Source: CAWHMN01 sp051001135 (GTDB taxonomy: Bacteria; Acidobacteriota; Terriglobia; Terriglobales; Acidobacteriaceae). From it: a DNA stretch of 64,000 nt. The stretch lies in the NCBI GenBank assembly GCA_051001135.1, contig JBPCNO010000069.1:37753-101752 (forward strand), read 5' to 3'. Of the stretch, positions 15,488 to 25,336 are shown in pieces (the stretch's first letter is position 1; each line of letters begins with the position of its first letter). Below the pieces are notes generated by a model. It was not told the origin of the DNA, ran no database searches, and saw only the letters and a program-made list of their open reading frames with translations. Made by a program: the position numbers and the translations under genes.

Positions 15488-18400
15488 TTACTGCACGAGT
15501 ACGGTGAAGGCGACGTTGTGGGTGGCGTAGCCGCTGCCGCCGCTAGCGGTGACGACCACGGTCGGAGGATTGGGCAGCGCCACGCTGCCGCCGCCGGTTG
15601 GTGGCGGTGGTGGAGGCGGTGGTGTTGGAGGTGGAACAGTGCCACCACCACCCCCGCCGCACCCGATGCCAAAAGCCAGCGTCGCGAAGAGCAGCAGAGA
15701 GAGCATGGTCCGCCAGTGTTTACGCCGTGCGGGTATGCCCAGCAGAAAGACGCAGGCCATGGCCGCGCCACCACTCATGGTCCACCAGCGCGCCCGGTTC
15801 GGCAGCGTCACGGCGGAGGTCTTCGCCGCTGCGTTAATTGTAACCGTGGCGGTTGCGGATCCATTGACCGTGACTGAGGATGGACTCATCGAACAGGTGA
15901 CCCCGGTGCTGGCAGCGCAGGTGAGCGCCACGGATCCGTTGTAGCCATTGAACGACGCCAGGTTGATGGTGGCGGTAGCGCTGGCGCCGGCTTTCACCGG
16001 AACCAGTTGTTGTGCGGCGGTCATGAGGAAGTCGCCGGTCGCGGTGTTCAGCGAAAGAGCTCCGCTTGATCCGGCGTAGATGCCGTCTCCCACATACACG
16101 GCGAGCAGTTGATTCGGGCCATTCAGTAGCTGTGAGCCGAAGATGGTCAGGGTCGCGGTGGCGCTCGATCCCGTTCCCTGCAGCAGAATGGGAGCGCTCG
16201 GGTTATCCAGTTCGACGCCAGAGCTGTAGAAGTGAACGGTGCCGGTAGGGGTCAGGGACTTCCCTTGCACGGTCGCCACCAGACTCAGAGTCGAGCCCGG
16301 CGTGATGGTCCCAGAGCCACCCTGCAGCGTCAGAGCGGTGGCCGACGTCTGCAGACCAGCATTGCCTCCTATGGTCACCGGGGTGGCGGTGGCGCCATTC
16401 CAGTTCGCGTCGCCTGCGTAGGTAGCACTGAGCGTCTGCGAGGTGGCCGGTACCTTGGTGAAGGTTACGGTTGCCGCGCTGACCTGCTCGCCGCCGATAG
16501 AGGACATGGTGAGACTGGCTGTCTGCTGCTGGCTGCCGAGCGTTACGGTCACGCTGCCCGTCGGCGATGCGCCAAACCCGGAGGGAGGATAAAGCCGTAC
16601 CTGGGCAACCAGAGAGCCGTCCGTAGATGCGCTCCCAGCCGTGGGGTTGACCTCGAACGCCGGCGTTCCCTTAATGACGGTGAAGTTGACCGGGCCGGCG
16701 TTCGAGGCATTGAAACTGGCATCGCCGGAGTAGCTGACGGAGACGCTGTGCGTGCCCACGGTGGCGGTGCCGGGGAACCATTCCGCCAGGCCGCCGGCGT
16801 TGAGCGGCTGTGTCACCTTCGTTCCACCATCGGTAAAGGTGACGGTACCGGTCGCCACGCCGTCAGATGAGTTCGCAGGGGCGCTCACGCCGATCGGCTC
16901 GGCATTCGCGACAAGATAGGTGCCATAGGTCAGCGTCTGGTTCATATTGGTCGCGCTGATGGGCAAGAGTTGGTTTTGAGCGTTGGCGGCGTAGACGTTG
17001 AAGGTGGTGTTTGTGCCTTCCGGCGCCACGGTAACGCTGACCGGAGTGGAGGCGCTGGCGGCAAACTTGCCATCGCCCGCATAGCGCGCGCTCACCTGAT
17101 AGGTGCCGCCGGGAAGCGAGTTGGTGGTGAAGGAGGCCGCTCCATTCGCAAGCGTGGCCGTGCCCTGACCCACGCTCGAAGGCAGCGCGGCGGTGGCGAG
17201 CAGGGCTACGTCGCCGGTAGGCGTGCCGCCCGTGCCGGTGACGCTGACCGCAGCCGTGGTGTTCGCCCCATGCGTGAACGAGGTGGGAGAGAGCGTAAGC
17301 GTGGTCGTGGTGGAAGCGAAGGCGATGCTGCCCCAATTGGTGTAGAGCGCATTCGCGTCCACGCTGCCCCAGCCACTGGCGAGGTCATAACCGGCGGTCG
17401 CAGAGAACTTGCCGAGCGAGTAGGCGTTGGCTGCGAGAGCGCAGTTGAGCGTTCCTGCAGTGCAGGGCACATTGTTGCTACCCACGGTCACATCATGGAA
17501 GACGGCCGGATGCTGCGCGGCCAGCGCATAGAGCACGTTATTGGCTTGACCCTGCGGTCCGTACTTCTGCTCTACCAGGGCGAGAATGCCCGCGAAGGCG
17601 GGAGAAGAGACCGAGGTGCCGCCCACGACTTCAATAATCGGATTGCCATTCGCGTCGAGCACGCTGGTGCTGCACTCATCCGCTGCCACGCAGATGGGAT
17701 ACGCAGTGTAGTTGGAGGAGCCGTCGGCGGCGAAGAGCGACACGTCCGGCAGATCGCGGACGCCATCTGCCGGTACGCCGGTGCCGACCTGCCATGTGGG
17801 CTTGGGATAGCCGGCACTGCAGACCGTGGGGCTGGCCGTGGTGCCGGAGCCGGTGGAGGTGGCGCAACTGCTCGCCCCACCGGATGCTGCCGAAATGGTG
17901 GGAGTGGACGGAACACCCGAAGCGTTCAAGCCAAACTGGCTATCGTTCCAGGGTTGCTCCGGCAAGGGAGCCAGCAGCGAGGTGAAGTTGGAGCTGTTGG
18001 TCTTGTTCCAGGATTGATTGATCTGCGCGCCGATGGTGCCCTGGTTGTTGTAGCTGCTGTAATAGAAATCTGTGCCACCCACGGCGACGTTATACGGGGT
18101 GGAGGCGAAACCGCTGACGGCGAGCCCCAGAGTGGCCGTGTTTGTGGTTCCGGGATTGTCGCAACCGGCAGACCCGCTGTCACCGGAGGCGACCAGCACG
18201 GTTTGTCCCTGCGCCGCAGCCTGCTCCCAGAGTGAGGAGAGGAAGGCGTTTTCGGAGTTGCCGATGTCCTGTTCGCAGGCGCCGAAGCTGACGCTGAGGA
18301 TCGACGCCTGATCGTCGGCGATGGCACGGGTGGCCGCCAGCAGCAGGGGATCCTGCAGGGCGGTGCCGGCAGAGATGTAGAACTTGACGGTCGCGTTGGG

Positions 18401-19366
18401 CGCGGCGGCCCCGGACCATTCGGCGTCCAGATAGGCCTCAGCCTGCAGATTGGGATCGCTCGAGATGCCCGGGTCGGCGCCGTCGATCACCACCTGGGGT
18501 GGATTGACCGGGAGCCCGAAGAGCGAGCGGAAGTTATTGACGATGTTGATGTCGATGTTGGATTCGTTAATAATGCCGATAGTCTGGCCTTGTCCATTGG
18601 TGCCGGCGGTCAACAGCGGCTGGGTGTTGTACTGCACGGCGAAGTCACCGGGAGCAAGCGGGAAGAAGTTGCCGCCGCCTACCGGATAGGTCCATTCAGG
18701 GATGGCCTGATGGGTCTTGGGCGAGTAACTCGCCTTGCCTTGCACATGCAGCAGCGGCTTGGCGCGGAAGTCATTCAAGGGCGACAGACCGGCGACGACA
18801 GGCGCGAGAGCGGCCGGGATCCGCGGATCGGTGGCATTGGCCAGATGCATCGCACCGCGAGCCATGTACTGGCGGATCTGGGTTTGGAAGGCAGTTTGGA
18901 CCTGGCCAGTGGTTCCGGAAAACTCGATCGTCATCCTGCCGGGCGGGATTTTGGCGACGCTGAGTCCCTGCGACTGCAGCCAGGCGACGACCGCCTGCAC
19001 ATCGGAATCCGCTGGCCCGTACTGCTCGCCGAACTCTGCCGGAGTCAGCCACTTGTGAAAGCTGGGCGAGCCAGGGGTGTGCACATCGGCCAGGAATTGC
19101 TGAAGAGCGGCCTCCTGCGCCGCCGGCCGCTTGAGCAGCAGCAGCATGCGTTCCGCCGGCGTGCTGACCGGGACCATGCCGCGATCGTTCGCGGCGGTGG
19201 CTAGTGGATACGTGTTGCCGCGCAGCGGAACGCTGGCTGCGTTGTTCACCGGCTGCGTGATCTGCGGGAGGGCCTGCACAGCAGCATAGGCGGCGGGAGA
19301 AGCGGCGCCCAGCAAACAGGCGAGGGTGAGGAACGTCGGCGTGGATCTTACGAAATTAGGAGACAT
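15488..19366 (-). CDS. Pro-kumamolisin (S53) protease with Ig-like repeats and C-terminal anchor
   Basis: The 1292-residue secreted acid protease has a signal peptide (1-28), an activation prodomain (about 35-200; HTPGSPSFHKWLTPAEF) and an S53 catalytic domain. The triad is visible: Glu310 and Asp314 in EAYLD, oxyanion Asp396 in ASGDSG and Ser585 in GGTSVSSPAFAG; the Ca-site segment GYDLASGWGSVDA follows. Residues about 690-1160 contain Ig-like repeats (TTTLTLSPTSFTHG, GTPTGDVAL and similar). The C-terminus has two hydrophobic segments separated by IPARRKHWR, then a Gly/Pro-rich stretch and a beta tail. The protein likely digests external protein at low pH, tethered to the envelope. Confidence 0.92.
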   Translation of the reverse strand: MSPNFVRSTPTFLTLACLLGAASPAAYAAVQALPQITQPVNNAASVPLRGNTYPLATAANDRGMVPVSTPAERMLLLLKRPAAQEAALQQFLADVHTPGSPSFHKWLTPAEFGEQYGPADSDVQAVVAWLQSQGLSVAKIPPGRMTIEFSGTTGQVQTAFQTQIRQYMARGAMHLANATDPRIPAALAPVVAGLSPLNDFRAKPLLHVQGKASYSPKTHQAIPEWTYPVGGGNFFPLAPGDFAVQYNTQPLLTAGTNGQGQTIGIINESNIDINIVNNFRSLFGLPVNPPQVVIDGADPGISSDPNLQAEAYLDAEWSGAAAPNATVKFYISAGTALQDPLLLAATRAIADDQASILSVSFGACEQDIGNSENAFLSSLWEQAAAQGQTVLVASGDSGSAGCDNPGTTNTATLGLAVSGFASTPYNVAVGGTDFYYSSYNNQGTIGAQINQSWNKTNSSNFTSLLAPLPEQPWNDSQFGLNASGVPSTPTISAASGGASSCATSTGSGTTASPTVCSAGYPKPTWQVGTGVPADGVRDLPDVSLFAADGSSNYTAYPICVAADECSTSVLDANGNPIIEVVGGTSVSSPAFAGILALVEQKYGPQGQANNVLYALAAQHPAVFHDVTVGSNNVPCTAGTLNCALAANAYSLGKFSATAGYDLASGWGSVDANALYTNWGSIAFASTTTTLTLSPTSFTHGANTTAAVSVTGTGGTPTGDVALLATAALPSSVGQGTATLANGAASFTTNSLPGGTYQVSARYAGDGKFAASASTPVSVTVAPEGTNTTFNVYAANAQNQLLPISATNMNQTLTYGTYLVANAEPIGVSAPANSSDGVATGTVTFTDGGTKVTQPLNAGGLAEWFPGTATVGTHSVSVSYSGDASFNASNAGPVNFTVIKGTPAFEVNPTAGSASTDGSLVAQVRLYPPSGFGASPTGSVTVTLGSQQQTASLTMSSIGGEQVSAATVTFTKVPATSQTLSATYAGDANWNGATATPVTIGGNAGLQTSATALTLQGGSGTITPGSTLSLVATVQGKSLTPTGTVHFYSSGVELDNPSAPILLQGTGSSATATLTIFGSQLLNGPNQLLAVYVGDGIYAGSSGALSLNTATGDFLMTAAQQLVPVKAGASATATINLASFNGYNGSVALTCAASTGVTCSMSPSSVTVNGSATATVTINAAAKTSAVTLPNRARWWTMSGGAAMACVFLLGIPARRKHWRTMLSLLLFATLAFGIGCGGGGGGTVPPPTPPPPPPPPTGGGSVALPNPPTVVVTASGGSGYATHNVAFTVLVQ

Positions 19367-19562
19367 GGCCTCTACAAAACCTCTTCAACAACGGCTGAAC
19401 CAATCTAATTCAGGGCACAGTATCGGCGTCCCTGCGCCCTTGAGCGCCCTATGCCGCCGGCGGCGTGCGCAGCTTTCGGAAGGGATGCGCGGCTATTATG
19501 ACAACTGCAACCCTGAATGCGCCAGAAAAGTTGCGAAGCGGGATGCCACAATAGTGGAAGGT

Positions 19563-19591
19563 TTGACTTCACCTCACCTGCCGCGTAGTTT
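19563..19591 (+). promoter_or_regulatory. Candidate promoter for the M16 peptidase pair
   Basis: TTGACT (19563-19568), 17-nt spacer, TAGTTT (19586-19591). The -35 is close to consensus and the -10 weak. It lies 41 nt upstream of the first M16 gene in the divergent interval with the kumamolisin gene. Confidence 0.35.
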
Positions 19592-19632
19592 TTGAGGCAA
19601 GCTGCTCGGCCTGGAGGTCTTCGGTTTCCGCT

Positions 19633-21384
19633 ATGCCACCCTTGTCGTTGGTTCCCCGCCAGGCACCAGAGCGGCCGCCCTGTGCCCTTCGTCTCCGCTG
19701 CACCGGTTCGGTTTTGTCCACTTCAGTCTGGCCTGGCGCAGCGCTGCTGGCGGCCTTGATTCTGCCTTGCATCGTTCCAGCCCAGGCCGTCACGCATCCG
19801 GGCCCCAATGCCGCCCCCAATCCGGCCTCTAGTCCTTCCTCAAGCTCAGCTCCCCAGACCGCCACGCAGACGGAATCCGCCGTCAAGATGGCTGAGGACG
19901 AGCTGGCCTTCTTCGAAAAGCACATCACCGTCAAGGTGCTGCCGAACGGGCTGACGCTGCTGCTGTGCGAACGTCCCGAGGCGCCGGTCTTCTCCTACTA
20001 CACGCTGGTGAATGCGGGCGATGTCAATGATCCGGGCGGACAGTCCGGCCTGGCGCACATGTTCGAGCATCTGGCGTTCAAGGGGACCGAAGACATCGGC
20101 ACCAAAGACTGGCCGGCGGAGAAGATCGCACTGGCCAAGGTGGAGCGGACCTACGCCGCCTATGACGTCTATGCGCGCAAGCGGATCGAGAAGGATCCGG
20201 CCAAGCTCAAGCAATTGCAGGCCGACTTCCAGGCGGCGCAGGCCGAGGCGCAGAAGTATGTGATTCCGAACCAGTTCACGCAGCTTGCAGAAGAGAACGG
20301 AGCCGTGGGCATCAACGCGTCAACGGGCCTTGACTCCACCGAGTACTTCTGGAGCATGCCGGCCAACCGGCTGCAGTTGTGGGCATATATGGAGAGCGAC
20401 CGCATCGGCCATCCGGTGCCACGCGAGTTTTATAAAGAGCGCGATGTAGTGCTGGAAGAGCGGCGAATGCGCACCGACTCCGACCCCATCGGCCGCATGA
20501 TCGAGCAATTCACCGCCGCGGCCTACATCGCGCATCCGTACCATCGCCCGGGGATCGGTTTCGAGTCCGAGATCATCCATCTGTCGGCGACAGAAGCGGA
20601 TGCCTTCCACAAGATCTACTACACGCCGTCGAACATCGTCATCGCGGTAGTGGGCGATCTCAAGGCGAACGATGTGCTCCCCACCTTTGAGAAGTACTTC
20701 AGCACCATACCGGCGGGGCCGCCACCGGAGGGCATGGCGACGGTAGAGCCGCCGCAGACGGCAGAGAAGTCGGTGATTCTGCGTGAGACCGCCCAGCCGT
20801 TCTATATCGAGGGCTACCACCGCCCGGACTATCTCGACCCTGACAACCAGGTCTACGACGCCATTGCGGACATCCTGTCGAATGGCCGGGTGTCGCGTCT
20901 CTATCGCTCCCTGGTGCGCGATCAGCGTATCGCGGCGGAGTCGCAGGGCTTTACCGGTTTTCCCGGAGACAAGTATCCGGGCCTCTTCGCCTTCTATGCG
21001 GTTCCCTTGCCCGGGCATACTCCGGAGCAGATGCGCACCGCCATTCATAAGGAGATCGATCTGCTGAAGACGACCGATGTGACCGATGACGAGCTGGCGA
21101 TGTTCAAGACCCGCGCACGCGCCGACCTGCTACGTTCGCTCGGCGGCAATCAGGGACTGGCGACGGAGCTGGCCACATATCAAACGCGGTACGGAGACTG
21201 GCGTGAGCTCTTCCGCCAGATGGAAAAGATCGACAAGGTGTCGAAGGCCGACATCCGGCGCGTCTCGAACAAGGTGTTTGTGGCCAGCAATCGCACCTAC
21301 GCGATCATCGAAAATGCCTCCGCGCAACAGCAACAGCCCGCTCCCGGTCAGGCGCCCGCCCACACTCCCGGAGGCGGGCAATGA
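19633..21384 (+). CDS. M16 zinc peptidase, catalytic-type subunit
   Basis: The 583-residue insulinase/pitrilysin-family protein has an N-terminal signal or anchor segment (about 34-52). The inverted zinc motif HMFEH is at 142-146 (LAHMFEHLAFKGT), with the distal Glu expected in DVVLEERRMR. Two M16 domains follow (middle segment VDLL-type FxxNGRVSRLYRSLVRDQ). It degrades peptides, probably in the periplasm. Its stop overlaps the start of the second M16 gene (ATGA, 21381-21384), so they are translationally coupled and probably form a heterodimer. GGAGG is 16 nt upstream of the ATG, an unusually long spacing. Confidence 0.9.
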   Translation: MPPLSLVPRQAPERPPCALRLRCTGSVLSTSVWPGAALLAALILPCIVPAQAVTHPGPNAAPNPASSPSSSSAPQTATQTESAVKMAEDELAFFEKHITVKVLPNGLTLLLCERPEAPVFSYYTLVNAGDVNDPGGQSGLAHMFEHLAFKGTEDIGTKDWPAEKIALAKVERTYAAYDVYARKRIEKDPAKLKQLQADFQAAQAEAQKYVIPNQFTQLAEENGAVGINASTGLDSTEYFWSMPANRLQLWAYMESDRIGHPVPREFYKERDVVLEERRMRTDSDPIGRMIEQFTAAAYIAHPYHRPGIGFESEIIHLSATEADAFHKIYYTPSNIVIAVVGDLKANDVLPTFEKYFSTIPAGPPPEGMATVEPPQTAEKSVILRETAQPFYIEGYHRPDYLDPDNQVYDAIADILSNGRVSRLYRSLVRDQRIAAESQGFTGFPGDKYPGLFAFYAVPLPGHTPEQMRTAIHKEIDLLKTTDVTDDELAMFKTRARADLLRSLGGNQGLATELATYQTRYGDWRELFRQMEKIDKVSKADIRRVSNKVFVASNRTYAIIENASAQQQQPAPGQAPAHTPGGGQ

Positions 21385-22925
21385 TCGCTCAGCATACGTG
21401 CAAGCTCGCGCTGATCGCGGGCATCGGCGGCGGACTGCTCGGCGGCAGCACTTTGCGGGCGCAGACGGCAGTGGCTCCGAATCCCGCTCAGACATCGGCA
21501 ACACAGGCCCAAACACAACCGCAAACACAGACGCAGGGGCAGCCGTGGAAGCAGATCCCGATTCCATCCTTGCCGGCCTTTCATCCGCAGCAACCGAAGC
21601 GCATCCAGCTAGCGAACGGCGCCATCGTCTTTTTGCAGGAAGACCATGAACTGCCCTTTATCAACGGCTTTGTCGAGATGCGTGGAGGCGGCCGCGACGT
21701 GCCGGACGCGAAGGCCGGGCTGATTGACCTGTACGGGGAGGCATGGCGCACCAGCGGGACCGCGGCCCATACCGGCGACCAGCTCGACGACATATTGGAA
21801 GCCAAGGCGGCGAAGGTCGAGACCGGCGGAGACATCGATTCGACCCAGGTGAGCTGGTCCTGCTTCAAGGGAGACTTCGATCAGGTCTTCGGCATTGCAA
21901 CGGACCTGCTGGAACATCCCAAGTTCAACGACGGCAAGCTGATGCTGGCCAAGCAGCAGGAGGCCACCAGCATCGTGCGGCGCAACGACGACCCCGGCGG
22001 CATTGCCGCGCGCGAGGCGGCCAAGCTGGTCTACGGCGCCAAGAGTCCTTACGGCCGCGTGCCGGAGATCGCGACCGTGATGTCCGTGACCACGGCCGAT
22101 CTCCAGCAACTCCACGACCGCACCGTGATGCCGAACAACATGATCATCGGCGTTGAGGGAGACTTTGATGCGACGGCCATGGAGGCCAAGTTGCGGCAGG
22201 CCTTCGGTGGCCTCCCCAAGGGCTCTCCACTCGCCCCCTGGCACGAGACGTTCACCGGACCTCAGCCCGGGGTGTACTCGGTAGACAAAGCGGATGTGAA
22301 CCAGAGCAACATCTGGCTGGTGGGCCTGGGCACGGAGCGGAACAACCCGGACTACTACGCGCTCAGCGTGATGAACCAGGTATTCAGCGGTGGCTTTGGC
22401 TCGCGGCTCTTCCAGAGCGTGCGCACCAAACTGGGCCTCGCCTACTCGGTGGATGGAGCGTACGGCGCTTCCTACGATCATCCGGGAATGTTCTATGTCG
22501 TGGCCGCCACCAAGAGCCAGTCCACGGTTGAGGCCACGAACGCCATGCTGGCGGAGATCCGCGATCTGGAGACGCAGCCGTTTACCGAACCGGAGTTGCG
22601 CAGCGCAAAGGATCAGGTGCTGAACTCCTTCGTCTTCCACTACGATTCCAAAGAGAAGATCCTTGCCGAGCGGGCCAGGCTCGAGTTCTATGGCTACCCC
22701 GCGGACTTTCTCGAAAAATACCGCGATGCGGTGGAGAAGGTGAGTACCGCGGATCTGGAGCGGGTGGCGAAGAAGTATATCGATCCGGCGAAGCTGGCGA
22801 TCCTGGTAGTCGGCAACCAGGCGCAGTTCCCTACGCCGCTGTCCACACTGGGTCCAGTCCATCCCATCGACATCACCATCCCCATGCCGCGTGGTATGCA
22901 GGCAGGCGGACCAGGCGCCAACTAG
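21381..22925 (+). CDS. M16 peptidase, non-zinc partner subunit
   Basis: The 514-residue partner of the preceding gene has a signal peptide (about 1-29; GGGLLGGSTLRAQ) and a Gln/Thr-rich linker. The position equivalent to HxxEH reads GLIDLYGEAW, so the zinc site is lost, while the C-terminal half keeps the substrate-binding Arg/Tyr region (RTKLGLAYSVDGAYG, YDHPGMFYVVAATK). This matches the usual alpha/beta arrangement of bacterial M16B heterodimers, in which only one subunit is catalytic. The assignment as non-catalytic follows from the missing motif. Confidence 0.9.
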   Translation: MIAQHTCKLALIAGIGGGLLGGSTLRAQTAVAPNPAQTSATQAQTQPQTQTQGQPWKQIPIPSLPAFHPQQPKRIQLANGAIVFLQEDHELPFINGFVEMRGGGRDVPDAKAGLIDLYGEAWRTSGTAAHTGDQLDDILEAKAAKVETGGDIDSTQVSWSCFKGDFDQVFGIATDLLEHPKFNDGKLMLAKQQEATSIVRRNDDPGGIAAREAAKLVYGAKSPYGRVPEIATVMSVTTADLQQLHDRTVMPNNMIIGVEGDFDATAMEAKLRQAFGGLPKGSPLAPWHETFTGPQPGVYSVDKADVNQSNIWLVGLGTERNNPDYYALSVMNQVFSGGFGSRLFQSVRTKLGLAYSVDGAYGASYDHPGMFYVVAATKSQSTVEATNAMLAEIRDLETQPFTEPELRSAKDQVLNSFVFHYDSKEKILAERARLEFYGYPADFLEKYRDAVEKVSTADLERVAKKYIDPAKLAILVVGNQAQFPTPLSTLGPVHPIDITIPMPRGMQAGGPGAN

Positions 22926-22999
22926 CCCCTTGCGAATTTGGACCTCGTGAAGGAACGATGGCGCCATTTCCGAGCGAGCTGAACGGAGTGAATGGAAGC

Positions 23000-24394
23000 A
23001 TGCAACTTGCAATCGTGATCATGGCTGCCGGTAAAGGCACGCGTCTCAAATCCAGGCGAGCAAAGGTGTTGCATGAGATAGGCGGCCAATCCCTTCTCCG
23101 GCATGTGATCGGGGCAGCTACTCAACTGGTGCTGCCGCGCGATGTCTTCGTAGTAGTGGGCCATCAGGCCGAGCAGGTGGAGAGTGCGGTGGCGGACACC
23201 GGGGTTCGCTTTATCGTGCAGAAGGAACAGCGCGGGACCGGCCATGCCATCCTCACCGCGCGTCCGGACGTCGAGGGCTACGAAAACATCATCGTGCTCT
23301 CCGGCGATGCTCCGCTCATCACCCCTGAGACCCTGCTGCGCCTGCGCGACTTCCATTTGGCGGAGGTGGCGGCCATGACGATTGTGACCGCATGCCCGCA
23401 CGATGCGACCGGGTATGGACGCGTCGTGCGCAAGACTGCCGGCTTCCCCGAAGTGACGGCCATCGTGGAGCAGAAAGCGCTCTCGGCCGCACAGCAGGAG
23501 CTGCGGGAGATCAACTCCGGCATCTATGCCTTTCGCACCGAGCCGCTCTTCAAGCACATCGGCGAGATCGCGACCGACAACGCGCACGCCGAGTACTACC
23601 TGACCGATATGGCGGGGATCCTGGTCGAGGCGGGCGAGCGGGTGCTGGCGCTCGAAGTGGCCGATGTGAACGAGGTGCTGGGCGCCAACACCATCGCCGA
23701 GATGATGCAGTTGGACGCGGCCATGCGCATGCGCAAGGCACAGGAGCTGATGGCAGCCGGCGTCACCATCTTCCGGCCGGAGACCTCGGTGATCGACGCT
23801 GCAGTTACGATTGCGGCCGATACCGTGCTCGAACCGTTCGTGCAACTGCTGGGACGCACCCGCATAGGCGCTGAGTGCCGCATCCGCTCGTATTCGGTAC
23901 TTGAAGACGTCACACTGGGCGACAAGGTGCTGGTGCGGCACGGCTCCATCCTTACGCAGTCGTCCATTGCCAGCCACGCGGTCATCGGCCCCTATGCACA
24001 CATTCGTCCGGAATCGGAGATCGGCGAGGGAGCCCACGTGGGCAACTTCGTGGAGACCAAGAAGGCCAGGCTGGGCGCGGGCGCGAAGGCCAACCATCTC
24101 AGCTATCTGGGCGACACCGAGGTCGGCAGCGGTACCAATATCGGCGCGGGCACCATCACCTGCAACTACGATGGACACAACAAGCACCGTACAGTCATCG
24201 GCAGCAACAGCTTCATCGGCAGCGACGCCACGCTGGTGGCGCCTCTGGCCATTGCCGACAACGCCTACATCGCCGCCGGTTCCACTATTACCGAAGATGT
24301 CCCCGCCGATGCGCTGGCCTTCGGGCGTGCACGGCAGACGACCAAAGAAGGCTGGGGACGGCGGCTGCGCGAGGGACGGGGGGCGAAGGAATAG
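23000..24394 (+). CDS. glmU: Bifunctional GlmU (GlcNAc-1-P uridylyltransferase / GlcN-1-P acetyltransferase)
   Basis: Makes UDP-GlcNAc for peptidoglycan and lipopolysaccharide. The N-terminal pyrophosphorylase domain shows LAIVIMAAGKGTRLKS, KVLHEIGG, RGTGHAIL, SGDAPLI and NAHAEYYLTD. The C-terminal left-handed beta-helix acetyltransferase has GPYAHIRP, GNFVETKKA, NHLSYLGD, IGAGTITCNYDG and KHRTVIG. The length of 464 residues is normal. ATG 23000 matches the family start (MQLAIVIMAAG); an in-frame ATG at 22958 with AAGGA upstream would add 14 residues. Confidence 0.95.
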   Translation: MQLAIVIMAAGKGTRLKSRRAKVLHEIGGQSLLRHVIGAATQLVLPRDVFVVVGHQAEQVESAVADTGVRFIVQKEQRGTGHAILTARPDVEGYENIIVLSGDAPLITPETLLRLRDFHLAEVAAMTIVTACPHDATGYGRVVRKTAGFPEVTAIVEQKALSAAQQELREINSGIYAFRTEPLFKHIGEIATDNAHAEYYLTDMAGILVEAGERVLALEVADVNEVLGANTIAEMMQLDAAMRMRKAQELMAAGVTIFRPETSVIDAAVTIAADTVLEPFVQLLGRTRIGAECRIRSYSVLEDVTLGDKVLVRHGSILTQSSIASHAVIGPYAHIRPESEIGEGAHVGNFVETKKARLGAGAKANHLSYLGDTEVGSGTNIGAGTITCNYDGHNKHRTVIGSNSFIGSDATLVAPLAIADNAYIAAGSTITEDVPADALAFGRARQTTKEGWGRRLREGRGAKE

Positions 24395-24525
24395 CGCGGC
24401 CGCTTCCCTCGCAGCGCCCCGAAGCAGGATCCGTTCCAGCCACCTGAATCCGGTGTCTCGCTCCTGACTAACTAAGGATCGTCGCTAACTTTGCAAGCAC
24501 GTCATCCAGGATGGCGGTGGAAACG

Positions 24526-25011
24526 CTACGCGGCCTGGGGTCTGCGCAGCATCCTTGCCAGGGACTGCCGCATGCGTATGCGGGCCGAGAGCAGGGTTCT
24601 CTCCACCTGGGGCTTGGGGATCTCCAGCAGCGCGGCCACCCGCTCCGGCGCGTAGCCTTCGACGTCGCGCAGCAGGAAGACGATGCGCTCGTTGGGCGGC
24701 AGATCTTTGAGCGCTTCTTCGAGTTCAGTGCGCTTTACGTTACGGCCGTGCAGACTCTCGCCGGGAACAGCCGACGCCACCGCCTCGACGGCATCGAGCG
24801 GCAGACGATCGCGCAACTCATCCACCATGGCTACGTCCACTCCGCAACCGTCCGGTTCGGGAGCGGCACCGAAGGCGCGCACGAAGGTGTTTTCCAGCAC
24901 CTCCTCCGCCTCCATCTCATTGCCGGTCATATAGAATGCGACCGCAAACGTGCGATGCTTGTGAGTTTCATAGACATCACGCTGCCGTTGTTCCAGCGAC
25001 GATTCCGACAT
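24526..25011 (-). CDS. RNA polymerase sigma factor, ECF-like
   Basis: The protein of about 161 residues (181 if TTG 25071, which has GAGGG upstream, is the start) has a short region-2-like helix pair (YETHKHRTFAVAFYMTGN, EAEEVLENTFVRAFG) and a clear region 4 helix-turn-helix (LKDLPPNERIVFLLRDVEGYAPERVAALLEI, VERTLLSARIRMRQ). The region between them is acidic and atypical. No anti-sigma factor gene is adjacent. Probable alternative sigma factor; regulon unknown. Convergent with glmU. Confidence 0.75.
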   Translation of the reverse strand: MSESSLEQRQRDVYETHKHRTFAVAFYMTGNEMEAEEVLENTFVRAFGAAPEPDGCGVDVAMVDELRDRLPLDAVEAVASAVPGESLHGRNVKRTELEEALKDLPPNERIVFLLRDVEGYAPERVAALLEIPKPQVERTLLSARIRMRQSLARMLRRPQAA

Positions 25012-25336
25012 CTGCCGCTGCACAATGCGCGGCGCCCCACTCCCACAAAAGTCACGTTCGAAGTTGAACAATGATGCCCTCGCTCTATGGAACTCTGCCG
25101 CTCACGTCGCACTCACTCATTCAATTGACGGCGGAAATCCACTTCCAAGCATGGAGGTCGGGAGAGGTAAGCGTCAAGTATTCCCGCATGATCCTCTCAC
25201 TGACTCTTTGGTAATCCACGGAGGATTGTTTTAGTAACCACTGTTTCCGGATATGGAACCAGGACGAGAACGGAACAGACTATGATCAATTTCAGAGACA
25301 AATCTTCCTAAATGAACCGGGTTGTTGACGCACAAA
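25012..25336. other. Intergenic region between divergent sigma factor and HD-GYP genes
   Basis: About 325 bp that must contain both promoters. It is AT-richer near 25195-25330. I see no convincing paired -35/-10 hexamers, hairpin or small gene. Confidence 0.4.

Noticed and set aside
21609..24187. Two long minus-strand frames opposite the second M16 gene and glmU
   Set aside because: High-GC antisense artefacts; both plus-strand genes carry full family motifs.
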